From: Bacteroidales bacterium
GTDB lineage: Bacteria; Bacteroidota; Bacteroidia; Bacteroidales; P3
Assembly: GCA_017962545.1 (NCBI GenBank)
Contig: JAGCVD010000022.1
Coordinates: 1 to 64,000, forward strand
Direction: 5' to 3'
DNA length: 64,000 nt
Below are positions 10,212 through 18,013 of the stretch, piece by piece (position 1 is the first letter of the stretch; every line of letters starts with the position of its first letter). The position numbers and the translations under genes were made by a program. Under the pieces are notes generated by a model, which saw only the letters and a program-made list of their open reading frames with translations, made no database searches and was not told the origin of the DNA.

Positions 10212-10908
10212 ATTGCACCCCGACACCCTACCCTTCCTGCAGGAACTGACGGTGAACAACAACCGGCCGTGGTTCAACGACCATAAAGACCGCTGGATAG
10301 CCATCAAGGAGCAGTTCGAGGTCTTTACGCAGGGCCTTATCGACGAGATGGTGAAGTACGACGACACGCTGGTGGGTCTGACGCCGAAGAATTCCGTCTA
10401 CCGCATCTACCGCGACACGCGCTTCTCGCCCGACAAGACCCCCTACAAGACCCATATCGCCTGCTTCCTCAGCAGTTGGGGACCCAAGAATAGCGGCGTG
10501 CCGGGCTACTACTTCCAGCTGGGCACCGAAGAGGCCTACGGTCTGAAGGGCACCTGCAACCTCGGCGGCGGCATCTTCATGCCCTCGCCCGAAGCCCTCA
10601 ACGCCATCCGTCAAGAGATATTCTACTGTACCGACGAATTCCTGGCCATCATGAACGAGCCGTCATACAAGAAGCACTTCGGCTCGGAGTTCTTCACCAT
10701 GAAGAAGCTGCAGCGCGTCCCCAAGGGCTACCCTGCCGACTGGGAGCATGCCGACCTGCTGAAATACAAAGACTACTGCACCAGCCACACCATGCCCGAC
10801 AAGTTCATCGGCAGCGAGCATCTCTTCGACGAGGTGCTCAAAGTGTGGAAAGCCAGCGTGCCGCTGAATCGCTTCGTTCAGCGGGCAATGGAAGAAGTTA
10901 GGAGGTAA
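10204..10908 (+). CDS. DUF2461 family protein
   Basis: A 234-residue cytoplasmic protein of the DUF2461 (TIGR02453) family. The hallmark segments are NNNRPWFNDHKDRW near the N-terminus, YRIYRDTRFSPDKTPYKTHI in the middle and RVPKGYPADWEHADLLKYK near the end. The family is widespread and has no established biochemical function. The ATG overlaps the end of the upstream secreted-protein gene by 8 nt. The stop codon lies inside a tract of 7-nt tandem repeats (10897-10973), so the last residues EVRR are encoded by repeat sequence. Confidence 0.88.
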   Translation: MNRLHPDTLPFLQELTVNNNRPWFNDHKDRWIAIKEQFEVFTQGLIDEMVKYDDTLVGLTPKNSVYRIYRDTRFSPDKTPYKTHIACFLSSWGPKNSGVPGYYFQLGTEEAYGLKGTCNLGGGIFMPSPEALNAIRQEIFYCTDEFLAIMNEPSYKKHFGSEFFTMKKLQRVPKGYPADWEHADLLKYKDYCTSHTMPDKFIGSEHLFDEVLKVWKASVPLNRFVQRAMEEVRR

Positions 10909-10973
10909 GAAGTAAGAAGTAAGAAATATGAAATAAGAGTTATGAGTTATGAGTTATGAGTCATAATTCTTAA
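10897..10973. repeat. Heptamer tandem-repeat tract, 11 units
   Basis: Eleven consecutive 7-nt units grade from AGTAAGA through AATAAGA to GTTATGA (three perfect copies) and GTCATAA. It contains the stop codons of both convergent genes: the last residues of the DUF2461 protein and of the AlkD-like protein are encoded within it. Confidence 0.85.
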
Positions 10974-11624
10974 CTGAACCTTGTGTGCCTGCGGGACGCG
11001 GAAACTCTCGCAGGCTTTTTGTATACTTTTGCGACGCACCCAGTCGGGAAGTGTGGCAACGACGGGCCGCGTGGCGTCCCATTGCTTGGCAAGGGCGGTG
11101 GCGAAATACCAGGCCTGCATCATGCGGATATAGTACTCCTCGCGCCGGATGGAGGCTACCCATTGCAGCTGCTCAGGGAGGAAAGACTTGTCGAGGAAGA
11201 AGGCCTCCAGCACGCCGATGCCGAAACGCACGGTATATTCATGTTCCGAGGCCATCCAACGCTTCACATTCATCAGCACATCATCGGCATGTTTAGAAAA
11301 GCATCGGGGCCGCAACCCGTCGCAGGTAGCCCAGTTGTCAATGTATGGCAGAAAACGCTCCACTTCGCGCAGACAGCTGTCGTAGTCTTTCATGCTGCTA
11401 AGCAGGATAGCGTGCAGTTGGTTCTCCTCATAGTAACGGTGCGGTAGTTCGCTGAAGAACGGTGCGGGCTCTATCTCCTTGGCCAGTTGGCGCAACAGCG
11501 GCATCCGCACGCCGATGATATAGTCGGCATCGGCGGTGGGCACAAGTCCGCGGTGGAAGTCACGGTACTTCACATCCTGCAACTCAAAAAGCCGCTTTTG
11601 AATTATCTTCGTCTGAATCAACAT
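10947..11624 (-). CDS. AlkD-like DNA alkylation repair protein
   Basis: A 225-residue all-helical protein of the DNA alkylation repair (PF08713, HEAT-like) family, related to AlkD glycosylases that remove positively charged N3/N7-alkylated bases. Visible family features are GVRMPLLRQLAKEI, DNWATCDGL, and the helical repeats ending in LPDWVRRKSIQKACES. The ATG at 11624 overlaps the stop of the upstream minus-strand gene (TGA 11618-11620), a typical translational coupling, so I chose it over the longer open frame. The last six residues are encoded inside the heptamer repeat. Glycosylase activity is inferred from the family only. Confidence 0.82.
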   Translation of the reverse strand: MLIQTKIIQKRLFELQDVKYRDFHRGLVPTADADYIIGVRMPLLRQLAKEIEPAPFFSELPHRYYEENQLHAILLSSMKDYDSCLREVERFLPYIDNWATCDGLRPRCFSKHADDVLMNVKRWMASEHEYTVRFGIGVLEAFFLDKSFLPEQLQWVASIRREEYYIRMMQAWYFATALAKQWDATRPVVATLPDWVRRKSIQKACESFRVPQAHKVQLRIMTHNS

Positions 11625-12109
11625 AGCAACTTGAGTATCTTTCCCCGCGTGTGCTTCACGCCGGCACCTAGTTCGGAGGGTTCCATCAGCAGGAGGCACT
11701 GACGCAGTTCCTCTTTCAGTTCAGGGTAGTGGCGGCATTGCTGATAGGCCAGCTTCATGCAGAGCGCCTTGACGCCATAGGGTTCGTCGGGACGCAGCAT
11801 GTGTTCGAGACAGAAGTCCAGCAGGTCGGTGCGCACATCGTCTATTCCCCATCCCAGCCGCTCGAGCAACACCATCGACAGCCGACGGAGGGGCACCTCA
11901 GGCGTGCTGACGGCCAGCCGCACCAGTTCCTCACGATGCTCGTCGATATATTTATTGTCCGAATCCGGCAGGTGCGTCAACGCCCAGGCGGCATTAGAAG
12001 CCTCCTTCCCCTCGCTTGAGAGCATGGAACGAAACAATCGTTCACGCTCCTCGACATCGCCGTGAGCCCTATGTGCCAATGCTTTAATATCACCAATGTG
12101 CATCACCAT
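11618..12109 (-). CDS. HEAT-like helical protein coupled to the AlkD-like gene
   Basis: About 163 residues, predicted almost entirely helical, with HEAT-like spacing (SNAAWALTHLP, LRRLSMVLLERLGW). No named family is recognised. The frame opens at 12139, but a -7 box (TATCTTTG, minus strand 12117-12124) lies inside, so translation should begin at the ATG at 12109 or 12103, with a leader of at most a few nucleotides. Its stop overlaps the start of the AlkD-like gene, pointing to a shared function, perhaps in DNA damage handling. That link is inference from gene order alone. Confidence 0.65.
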   Translation of the reverse strand: MVMHIGDIKALAHRAHGDVEERERLFRSMLSSEGKEASNAAWALTHLPDSDNKYIDEHREELVRLAVSTPEVPLRRLSMVLLERLGWGIDDVRTDLLDFCLEHMLRPDEPYGVKALCMKLAYQQCRHYPELKEELRQCLLLMEPSELGAGVKHTRGKILKLLC

Positions 12110-12116
12110 AGCGAAG

Positions 12117-12124
12117 CAAAGATA
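12117..12124 (-). promoter_or_regulatory. -7 box of the HEAT-like/AlkD operon
   Basis: TATCTTTG on the minus strand with TTTA 19 nt upstream in place of TTTG. It sits inside the longest open frame and so fixes the start downstream. Confidence 0.5.
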
Positions 12125-12216
12125 CATTATTTTCTCCATTTTTTAAACATTAAACTATAAACATTAAACTTTATTTCGTATTTTTGCACCCGAAAAACCA
12201 AAACCTTTTTGCCGTT

Positions 12217-12993
12217 ATGAAACGCACCGTATTCCTTTTAGTAGCATTGTTGTCCCTGAATCTGCAGCTCAACGCGCAGGATTACAACCATCTGCCCCCC
12301 TACGGTTTGTTCGACACAGACCTCCGTGGTTCTGTAAAATCGATTACCACGGTTTCCCGCGACACGGTGTCGGGGTTGACGGCCACCGTGACCGAAAACT
12401 ACAACCGCGCCGGATTCCTTGAGAAAGTCACCCGCAAGACTTACGACGACTTCACGATAGAAGAGACCTACCGCTATGACAAATCGGGCAAGCTCGTCCA
12501 GATGGAGGAAGACCAGAATTACACGATTTCATATTTCGAATATGACAAGCTAGGACGCCTGTCCCGTATTGTGAGAAAGAGCGAAGAGGAAGGAGAGAAA
12601 GTAACGACAATCACCAGCGATGCCAGCGGCAGGGTTGTCGCTGTCAAAGAGCCCGAATCGATATCTACCGACACCTTCTTCTATGACGCAAAAGGGAGAG
12701 TCGTCAGACATCGAATCGGTATCACCATCAACAACATCCGGTACACCTATGACGCGAACGGCAATATCCTGACCGACTGCGGCAAACACGGATGCACCTA
12801 CAACGTCTACAACGACCACGGATTCATCACCTCCACGCGCTACGAGAGCGTGAAAGGCTCGGTGTACAACCGTGCGAAATACACATACACCTACATTGGC
12901 GACTCCCACGGCAACTGGCTGCAGCGTATCATCAACGAGATTGACAACGAATCCGTGATCATCGAGACCCGTGTTATTGAATATTATCCCTGA
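12217..12993 (+). CDS. Secreted YD-repeat-like protein (paralogue)
   Basis: A 258-residue exported protein: signal peptide MKRTVFLLVALLSLNLQLNAQ, then a mature part starting near LRGSVKSITTV. It has four or five degenerate YD units (YRYDKSGKLVQM, FEYDKLGRLSRI, FFYDAKGRVVRH, YTYDANGNILTD) and ends with GNWLQR and a paired-Tyr terminus. It shares this plan with the protein at 9426; similar YD units also form the C-terminal half of the lipoprotein at 22421. The ATG at 12217 begins the signal peptide; a -7-like TATTTTTG lies upstream at about 12179. Function is unknown. Confidence 0.75.
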   Translation: MKRTVFLLVALLSLNLQLNAQDYNHLPPYGLFDTDLRGSVKSITTVSRDTVSGLTATVTENYNRAGFLEKVTRKTYDDFTIEETYRYDKSGKLVQMEEDQNYTISYFEYDKLGRLSRIVRKSEEEGEKVTTITSDASGRVVAVKEPESISTDTFFYDAKGRVVRHRIGITINNIRYTYDANGNILTDCGKHGCTYNVYNDHGFITSTRYESVKGSVYNRAKYTYTYIGDSHGNWLQRIINEIDNESVIIETRVIEYYP

Positions 12994-13009
12994 TTACTGA
13001 ACGCCCTTT

Positions 13010-14845
13010 TTACTCGTCTTTGTAGCCCGCGGCTATTCTTGCACGCTTTCTTTCAATCTCGTCGAGGATAATCTTGCGGATGCGGAGGTGACTGGGGGTA
13101 ATCTCCAGGTATTCGTCCTCGCGGATGTACTCCATGGCCTCCTCGAGGCTCATCTTGATGGCGGGAGCGCAGGTGCTCTTCTCGTCAGCACTCTTGGTGC
13201 GCATATTGGTGAGGTTCTTGGCGGTCACCACATTGATGACGATGTCGTTACCGGGACGCAGGCTCTCGCCGATGACCTCGCCGGCATACACCATGTCGCC
13301 CGGCTCGATGAAGAAGGGGCCGCGGTCCTGCAGCTTGCTGATGCTGTATGCCGTCGCCTCGCCAGTCTCCTTGGCGATGAGGGCGCCGTATTTGTGGTCG
13401 TCCATATCGCCCTTCCAAGGTTGGAACTCGAGGAAGCGGTGGGCGATGATGGCCTCACCGTTGGTGGCGGTGAGCAGCGTGTTGCGCAAGCCGATGATGC
13501 CGCGTGAGGGGATGGTGAAGTCGAGCTGCACACGGTCGCCCTTGGTGTCGATGGTGCCCACCTCGCCTTTACGGCGGGTGACCACGTCGATGACCTTCGA
13601 GCTGAACTCCTCGGGCACTAGTACGGTGAGCTGTTCGATAGGTTCGCACTTCTGGCCGTCAATCTCGCGGATGATGACCTTCGGCTGACCCACCTGCAGT
13701 TCGTAACCCTCGCGGCGCATGGTCTCGATGAGCACGCTGAGGTGCATGATGCCGCGGCCGTAGACGAGCAGCTGGTCGGGCGAGCCGGTCTCCTCGATGC
13801 GCATGGCCAGGTTCTTCTCCAGCTCGGCGAAAAGGCGGTCACGCAGGTGACGGCTGGTGACATACTTGCCCTCCTTGCCGAAGAAAGGCGAGGTATTGAT
13901 GGTGAAAAGCATGCTCATCGTAGGCTCATCTACTTTGATGGGCGGCAGCGCCTCGGGATGCTCGGCGTCGCAGATGGTGTCGCCAATCTCGAAGGCCACG
14001 TTCTTGTCGAGCTCCATGAGCACGGCGCAAATCTCGCCGGCCTCCACGGGCGTCTTTATGCGCTCCTTACCGAGACCCTCGAAAGTATATAATTCCTTAA
14101 TCTTGGTGCGTACCGTCGTGCCGTCGCGTTTGGCGAGGGTGACGGCTTGACCGGCCTGCAGGGTGCCGCGATGCAGACGTCCCACGGCGATACGGCCGAG
14201 GTAGCTCGAATAGTCGAGACTCGAAATCATCATCTGCGTGCTGCCCTCCTCCACCTTGGGTTCGGGGATATACTTGATGATGAGGTCCATCAGGTAGCTG
14301 ATGTCCTCGGTGGGGGTGTTCCAGTCTTCGCCCATCCAGCCCTGCTTGGCGGAGCCGTAGGCGGTGGGGAACTCCAGCTGGTCGTTGTTGGCGCCGAGGT
14401 TGAACATCAGGTCGAAGACGGCCTCCTGTGTCAGTTCGGGGTCGCAATTGGGCTTGTCGACCTTGTTGACCACCACGATGGGCTTGAGACCGAGCTCGAT
14501 GGCTTTCTGCAGCACGAAGCGCGTCTGCGGCATCGGGCCTTCGAAGGCGTCGACCACCAACAGCACGCCGTCGGCCATGTTAAGCACACGCTCCACCTCG
14601 CCGCCGAAGTCGCTGTGACCCGGGGTATCGATGATATTAATCTTGTACCCCTTGTAGCGAACGCTGACGTTCTTGGAGAGGATGGTGATACCGCGCTCAC
14701 GCTCGAGGTCGTTGTTGTCGAGAATCAGTTCGCCAGTCTCCTGGTTGTCGCGAAAAAGTTTGGCCTGATGAAGCATGCGGTCGACCAAGGTGGTCTTTCC
14801 GTGGTCGACGTGAGCTATAATTGCAACATTACGAATGTTTTGCAT
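13010..14845 (-). CDS. typA: Ribosome-associated GTPase TypA/BipA
   Basis: A 611-residue translational GTPase of the EF-G/LepA superfamily that acts on the ribosome, notably in assembly and stress or cold growth. G-domain motifs are intact: G1 [10 protein letters not shown], the switch-I RERGITI, G3 [12 protein letters not shown]4 NKVDKP. The C-terminal part shows the family-specific RGIIGLRN element. Length is normal for TypA. A minus-strand -7 box TACTTTTG at 14872-14879, 27 nt before the ATG, gives it its own promoter. It ends against the convergent YD-repeat gene with 16 nt between them. Confidence 0.95.
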   Translation of the reverse strand: MQNIRNVAIIAHVDHGKTTLVDRMLHQAKLFRDNQETGELILDNNDLERERGITILSKNVSVRYKGYKINIIDTPGHSDFGGEVERVLNMADGVLLVVDAFEGPMPQTRFVLQKAIELGLKPIVVVNKVDKPNCDPELTQEAVFDLMFNLGANNDQLEFPTAYGSAKQGWMGEDWNTPTEDISYLMDLIIKYIPEPKVEEGSTQMMISSLDYSSYLGRIAVGRLHRGTLQAGQAVTLAKRDGTTVRTKIKELYTFEGLGKERIKTPVEAGEICAVLMELDKNVAFEIGDTICDAEHPEALPPIKVDEPTMSMLFTINTSPFFGKEGKYVTSRHLRDRLFAELEKNLAMRIEETGSPDQLLVYGRGIMHLSVLIETMRREGYELQVGQPKVIIREIDGQKCEPIEQLTVLVPEEFSSKVIDVVTRRKGEVGTIDTKGDRVQLDFTIPSRGIIGLRNTLLTATNGEAIIAHRFLEFQPWKGDMDDHKYGALIAKETGEATAYSISKLQDRGPFFIEPGDMVYAGEVIGESLRPGNDIVINVVTAKNLTNMRTKSADEKSTCAPAIKMSLEEAMEYIREDEYLEITPSHLRIRKIILDEIERKRARIAAGYKDE

Positions 14846-14871
14846 AGCGTTCCTTATTTAAAATCAAACTG

Positions 14872-14879
14872 CAAAAGTA
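14872..14879 (-). promoter_or_regulatory. typA -7 box
   Basis: TACTTTTG followed by C on the minus strand, 27 nt upstream of the typA ATG. Confidence 0.6.
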
Positions 14880-14981
14880 AGAAAAAAATACCAAACAGCG
14901 AAACCTTCATATAATATTTTATACAACATAATATTTTGCACAACATCGCGTTATATTTATCAAAACCAAAACGCCCGCCCC

Positions 14982-16127
14982 ATGTACAACTACGAGCTTT
15001 TCAAATTGACGTTAGAGGACTTCCAGCGCCTCTCCGCAACCATGGACGCCGCCGAGCATGCCCGCATCCTTGGCCAATGGTACATAGTCACCGCTCCCAC
15101 CGACGACTATGTCGCCCAGGCCGACCGCTGGCTGCGCCGGGCCATCGACCTCGGCGACGCTGAAGCCAAGCTCCATCTGGCCAACATGTACCGCTTCGGC
15201 GACATAGGCAAGGTCGACATGGACGAGTACCGTCGGCTGGTCGACGAGGCTGCGAACGACGGCTGCCAGCTGGCGGCGATGCGCCGCTGCCGCGACATAG
15301 CCTACGGCGTGGGACAGCTGGAGGACCTCGACCGGGGACTCGAAGAAGCTCGCAAAGGACTCGCCGCACAGTCGACACCCGACCCGCGGTGGTACGACAC
15401 CATCGGCTGGATGCTCTTCGCCAAAGACGATACGGCGGGCGCCAACGAGCACTTCCTCAAAGCCATCGAGGGCGGATACATCGACTCCTACATGGGCATC
15501 ACCGGCATGCCTAAAAAACACGAGGAAGGGCGCCGCGCAGGTTGCGGCGGCAGCTGCATACTGCTGGCCGAAGCACTTGAGAAACGCTACGACGAGTGCG
15601 GCCGCAACGACTCCAACGCCGTTGAATGCTTCTCCGACGACGAAGAAAAACGGGCCTACCTCGACGCCAATTACAACTACCGCAAAGAGCTGGCCGAACA
15701 GATAGAGGGACTCTACGAAGAGGCCACACGGCTCGGCGAACCCATGGCCTACTTCTACCTCGGAATGCTCTACCACGACGCCATGCTGTTCCACTTAGAA
15801 GACGACGACAAAGCGTGGGCCTACTTCATGCGCGGCAACCAACTGGGCGACATGAGCTGCATGGCCATGCTCGCCGCCATGATTCTCGAAGGTCGCGCCT
15901 CGGAGCAGTACCACTACGAGGACGCATGCTTCTTCCAACTCAAAGCCTTGCGCTTCGGCGACGAGGACCAGCTGGAGGACGTCGTGCACGCTTGGTTCGA
16001 AGGCGAGCTCAAAGAATACTCCGACGAGATAGAGACACTCTACAAACCCCGCTACGACGCCCTGAGGAATGTCGACGATGACGACGACCCCGAAGACGAT
16101 GACGGCCGCTTCGACGCCTGGGCATAA
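14982..16127 (+). CDS. Sel1/TPR-like repeat protein
   Basis: A 381-residue, acidic, helical protein without a signal peptide. Segments such as ADRWLRRAIDLGDAEAKLHLANMY, EGLYEEATRLGEPMAYFYLG and AWAYFMRGNQLGDMSCMAMLA match the Sel1-like helical repeat pattern, which serves protein-protein contacts. The C-terminus is strongly acidic (DDDDDPEDDDGRFDAWA). Codon use matches the GC-rich core. It stands alone between typA, transcribed the other way, and the sigma-factor region. No partner can be named from the context. Confidence 0.7.
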   Translation: MYNYELFKLTLEDFQRLSATMDAAEHARILGQWYIVTAPTDDYVAQADRWLRRAIDLGDAEAKLHLANMYRFGDIGKVDMDEYRRLVDEAANDGCQLAAMRRCRDIAYGVGQLEDLDRGLEEARKGLAAQSTPDPRWYDTIGWMLFAKDDTAGANEHFLKAIEGGYIDSYMGITGMPKKHEEGRRAGCGGSCILLAEALEKRYDECGRNDSNAVECFSDDEEKRAYLDANYNYRKELAEQIEGLYEEATRLGEPMAYFYLGMLYHDAMLFHLEDDDKAWAYFMRGNQLGDMSCMAMLAAMILEGRASEQYHYEDACFFQLKALRFGDEDQLEDVVHAWFEGELKEYSDEIETLYKPRYDALRNVDDDDDPEDDDGRFDAWA

Positions 16128-16170
16128 CAGTATGGGCTCCATCGCCGTGTCATTTTTTTTCACCATGCTG

Positions 16171-16202
16171 TAGTTTTTAATCTCCTTTTTGCGTTATTAT
16201 AA
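16171..16202 (+). promoter_or_regulatory. Putative ECF-type promoter, copy 1
   Basis: TAGTTTTTAA, 11 nt, GCGTTATTATA, directly before the GTG at 16205. The same arrangement precedes the ECF sigma gene at 16844, which suggests a shared, probably autoregulatory, promoter. Confidence 0.5.
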
Positions 16203-16204
16203 TC

Positions 16205-16738
16205 GTGAAGCACCTCGACCCCTTCGACGCCCTGCTGCACCGCTACCGTGGACTGCTTTTCACGCTTTGTCAACGATATAGCCGCGGCGGCACAACAGTG
16301 GAAGACCTCCTGCAGGAGGCCTCGGTGGCGCTATGGCGCAACCATGAGCAACTGACCGCGATGTCGTGGGGACCCCAACAGGCAGCGTTGGTGTGGAAGA
16401 TAGCCCGCAACGCTGTCATCGACGACGAGAGCATGAGCTTCGGCCTGAACTTCGACGGCACCTACGCCCACTTCACCTTCCCCACCAACGTCATGGCCTT
16501 CGGTGGCAACGAGGGCGAACTGGCCCAGATTGCCGGTGTCTCCTATGAGTACAGCTACAACGGCACCACCCATACCGGTTACCTCGACGGCGTTGCCGAT
16601 GACGAGAACGACGATCCCGGCCAGCTGCAGTTCACCTACGACGACGCCACCGACGTCATCACCTTTGTCCTGAACATGTTCTACGCCGACGACAACACTC
16701 CCGTCACCCTTACCCTCAATTTCGAGCGCGCTGAATAA
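16205..16738 (+). pseudogene. Chimeric ORF: ECF sigma N-terminus joined to a beta-rich tail
   Basis: The 177-codon GTG-started frame encodes two unrelated halves. Residues 1-72 are a sigma-70 region 2 (HRYRGLLFTLCQRYSR, TVEDLLQEASVALWRN, KIARNAVID) closely matching the intact sigma factor at 16844. From about residue 73 it switches to an acidic beta-strand-rich sequence (FGLNFDGTYAHFTFPTN, YDDATDVITFVLNMFYADD) like the end of a secreted Bacteroidales protein. Sigma region 4, needed for -35 recognition, is absent. The simplest reading is a deletion fusing a duplicated sigma gene to the 3' end of another gene; an assembly join is possible. It might instead make a truncated regulator. Confidence 0.6.
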
Positions 16739-16760
16739 TAAAATAGTTAATAAGTGTTAT

Positions 16761-16800
16761 GAAGACGCCTGCCGGTTGGCAGGCGTCTTCTGTTTTTTTT
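16761..16800 (+). terminator. Strong intrinsic terminator
   Basis: GAAGACGCCTGCC and GGCAGGCGTCTTC form a perfect 13-bp stem with a GGTT loop, followed by TGTTTTTTTT. Confidence 0.9.
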
Positions 16801-16810
16801 CGGGCCTTTG

Positions 16811-16842
16811 TAATTTTTAACTCTCAAAATACGTTATTATAG
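16811..16842 (+). promoter_or_regulatory. Putative ECF-type promoter, copy 2
   Basis: TAATTTTTAA, 11 nt, ACGTTATTATA, immediately before the GTG of the ECF sigma gene at 16844. The two boxes and spacing are conserved with 16171-16202. The typical TAnnTTTG box is missing here. Confidence 0.5.
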
Positions 16843-16843
16843 T

Positions 16844-17317
16844 GTGAAGGACACAGAAACGTTCAATGAGTTGATGCTTCGCTACCGCGGGTTGCTCTTC
16901 TCGGTCTGCCGTCGCTACAGCCGCGACGGCCTGACGGTTGACGACCTGTTGCAAGAGACAACGCTGACACTGTGGAACCTTCGCAATCAGCTCTTTGGCA
17001 TCACCATAGCCCCTAAGCAGGCCGCCTGGATATGGCGCGTGGCACGCAACACCTGCATTGACCAGCAACGGCACTTGCCGCAGCCAATACCGTTGGACGA
17101 AAACTACGATGCTCCAGCCGAAGACACTACTCTGCACGACACACTCCACGAACTCATCGCCCATCTGCCCGAACCCGACCGCACGATAGTGACGATGCAC
17201 CTTGCTGGATACGAATACAAAGAGATTGGCCAACGGGTGGAAATGACAAAGAACAACATTGGCATCCGCCTGATGCGTATAAAAGAAAAGCTGAGAGAAC
17301 AATGGAACACAATATAA
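16844..17317 (+). CDS. ECF RNA polymerase sigma factor
   Basis: A 157-residue extracytoplasmic-function sigma factor. Region 2 spans residues 5-65 (LRYRGLLFSVCRRYSR, VDDLLQETTLTLWN, WRVARNTCID) and region 4 residues 100-155 (LPEPDRTIVTMHLAGYEYKEIGQRVEMTKN, IGIRLMRIKEKLRE). Start is GTG at 16844, with no room for a normal leader after the putative promoter. It overlaps the downstream membrane-protein gene by 16 nt, the usual sign of a sigma/anti-sigma pair, and heads an operon of surface lipoproteins. It probably controls itself and those genes. Confidence 0.9.
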   Translation: MKDTETFNELMLRYRGLLFSVCRRYSRDGLTVDDLLQETTLTLWNLRNQLFGITIAPKQAAWIWRVARNTCIDQQRHLPQPIPLDENYDAPAEDTTLHDTLHELIAHLPEPDRTIVTMHLAGYEYKEIGQRVEMTKNNIGIRLMRIKEKLREQWNTI

Positions 17318-17583
17318 CATTTGAAGAACTATGGGAACACGAGGAACGTCAAGGCCTGCAACAGCGGCTGCAGCAGGACTACCCCTCATGGTTGCGCCGC
17401 CGTCGGATACGTCGCACGGCGCTGGCCGGTATCGCTGTGCTGGTGGTCGCCGGAATATCAATTTTCAGCTTTCAGTTTTCAATTTCCAAGGATTACGACT
17501 ATGTTGCCTGCAACCGCAGTGGCATCGCCGAAGACCATTGGGCTACTATGGCCGCCAATATTTTAACCAAGGAAATGATATGA
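17302..17583 (+). CDS. Single-pass membrane protein, candidate anti-sigma factor
   Basis: A 93-residue protein: a charged cytoplasmic N-part (residues 1-38, with EELWEHEERQGLQQRL), a membrane helix (about 39-57) and a short outer tail with a YVACNRSG motif. Its start overlaps the sigma gene by 16 nt and its stop overlaps the next lipoprotein start. Position and topology suggest an anti-sigma factor, but the cytoplasmic part shows no clear anti-sigma domain, so this is inference. Residues at the end of the membrane helix (ISIFSFQFSIS) are encoded by a 4-unit heptamer repeat. Confidence 0.68.
   Translation: MEHNITFEELWEHEERQGLQQRLQQDYPSWLRRRRIRRTALAGIAVLVVAGISIFSFQFSISKDYDYVACNRSGIAEDHWATMAANILTKEMI
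17459..17486 (+). repeat. Heptamer repeat inside the anti-sigma-like gene
   Basis: CAATTTT, CAGCTTT, CAGTTTT, CAATTTC: four 7-nt units encoding the junction between membrane helix and outer tail. Gain or loss of one unit would shift the frame. Confidence 0.8.
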
Positions 17584-18008
17584 AACGTTTATTGCATATA
17601 CTGCTGCCCGCCGTCTGCTGCCTGCTGACCTTCGCCTGCTCGCGCGAGGTGGAGGAAACGCCGCTGTACCAGAAGTACGCCATGCGGAATGACCTCACGG
17701 TGGCTCAGGTCACAGGCTTCCACCTGAACGACTCGGTCAAGGTCGACGTGGTCATCCTCGTGGCCGACGACAGCGTGGCGTGGCAGGGGCTGAAGGAAGA
17801 GTTCGACATCCGCACTTCGGAGGGTGTCACCACCTGGATGGGCAACACCGACCACCCGGAGCAACGCGTGAAGCGCAGCGAACGCCCCGCCTGGCGCGCC
17901 ATGGCCGTCCACGACGACAAGACCATAGCCTTTTACCGCATCGACACCGAGGAACAGCGCGAGGCGTTGCTGAACTATCAATTGAACAATCTGGAAAAAA
18001 ATAAATAA
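17580..18008 (+). CDS. Lipoprotein in the ECF operon
   Basis: A 142-residue lipoprotein: signal MKRLLHILLPAVCCLLTFAC with the lipobox TFAC. The mature part is a small alpha/beta domain (VKVDVVILVADDSVAWQGLKEE, IAFYRIDTEEQREALLNYQ). No family is recognised. The ATG overlaps the TGA of the upstream gene (ATGA-type coupling) and the next lipoprotein starts 5 nt after the stop. A truncated second copy of its 3' end lies at 22317-22415. It is probably tethered to a membrane and regulated by the adjacent ECF sigma factor. Confidence 0.75.
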   Translation: MKRLLHILLPAVCCLLTFACSREVEETPLYQKYAMRNDLTVAQVTGFHLNDSVKVDVVILVADDSVAWQGLKEEFDIRTSEGVTTWMGNTDHPEQRVKRSERPAWRAMAVHDDKTIAFYRIDTEEQREALLNYQLNNLEKNK

Positions 18009-18013
18009 GACAA

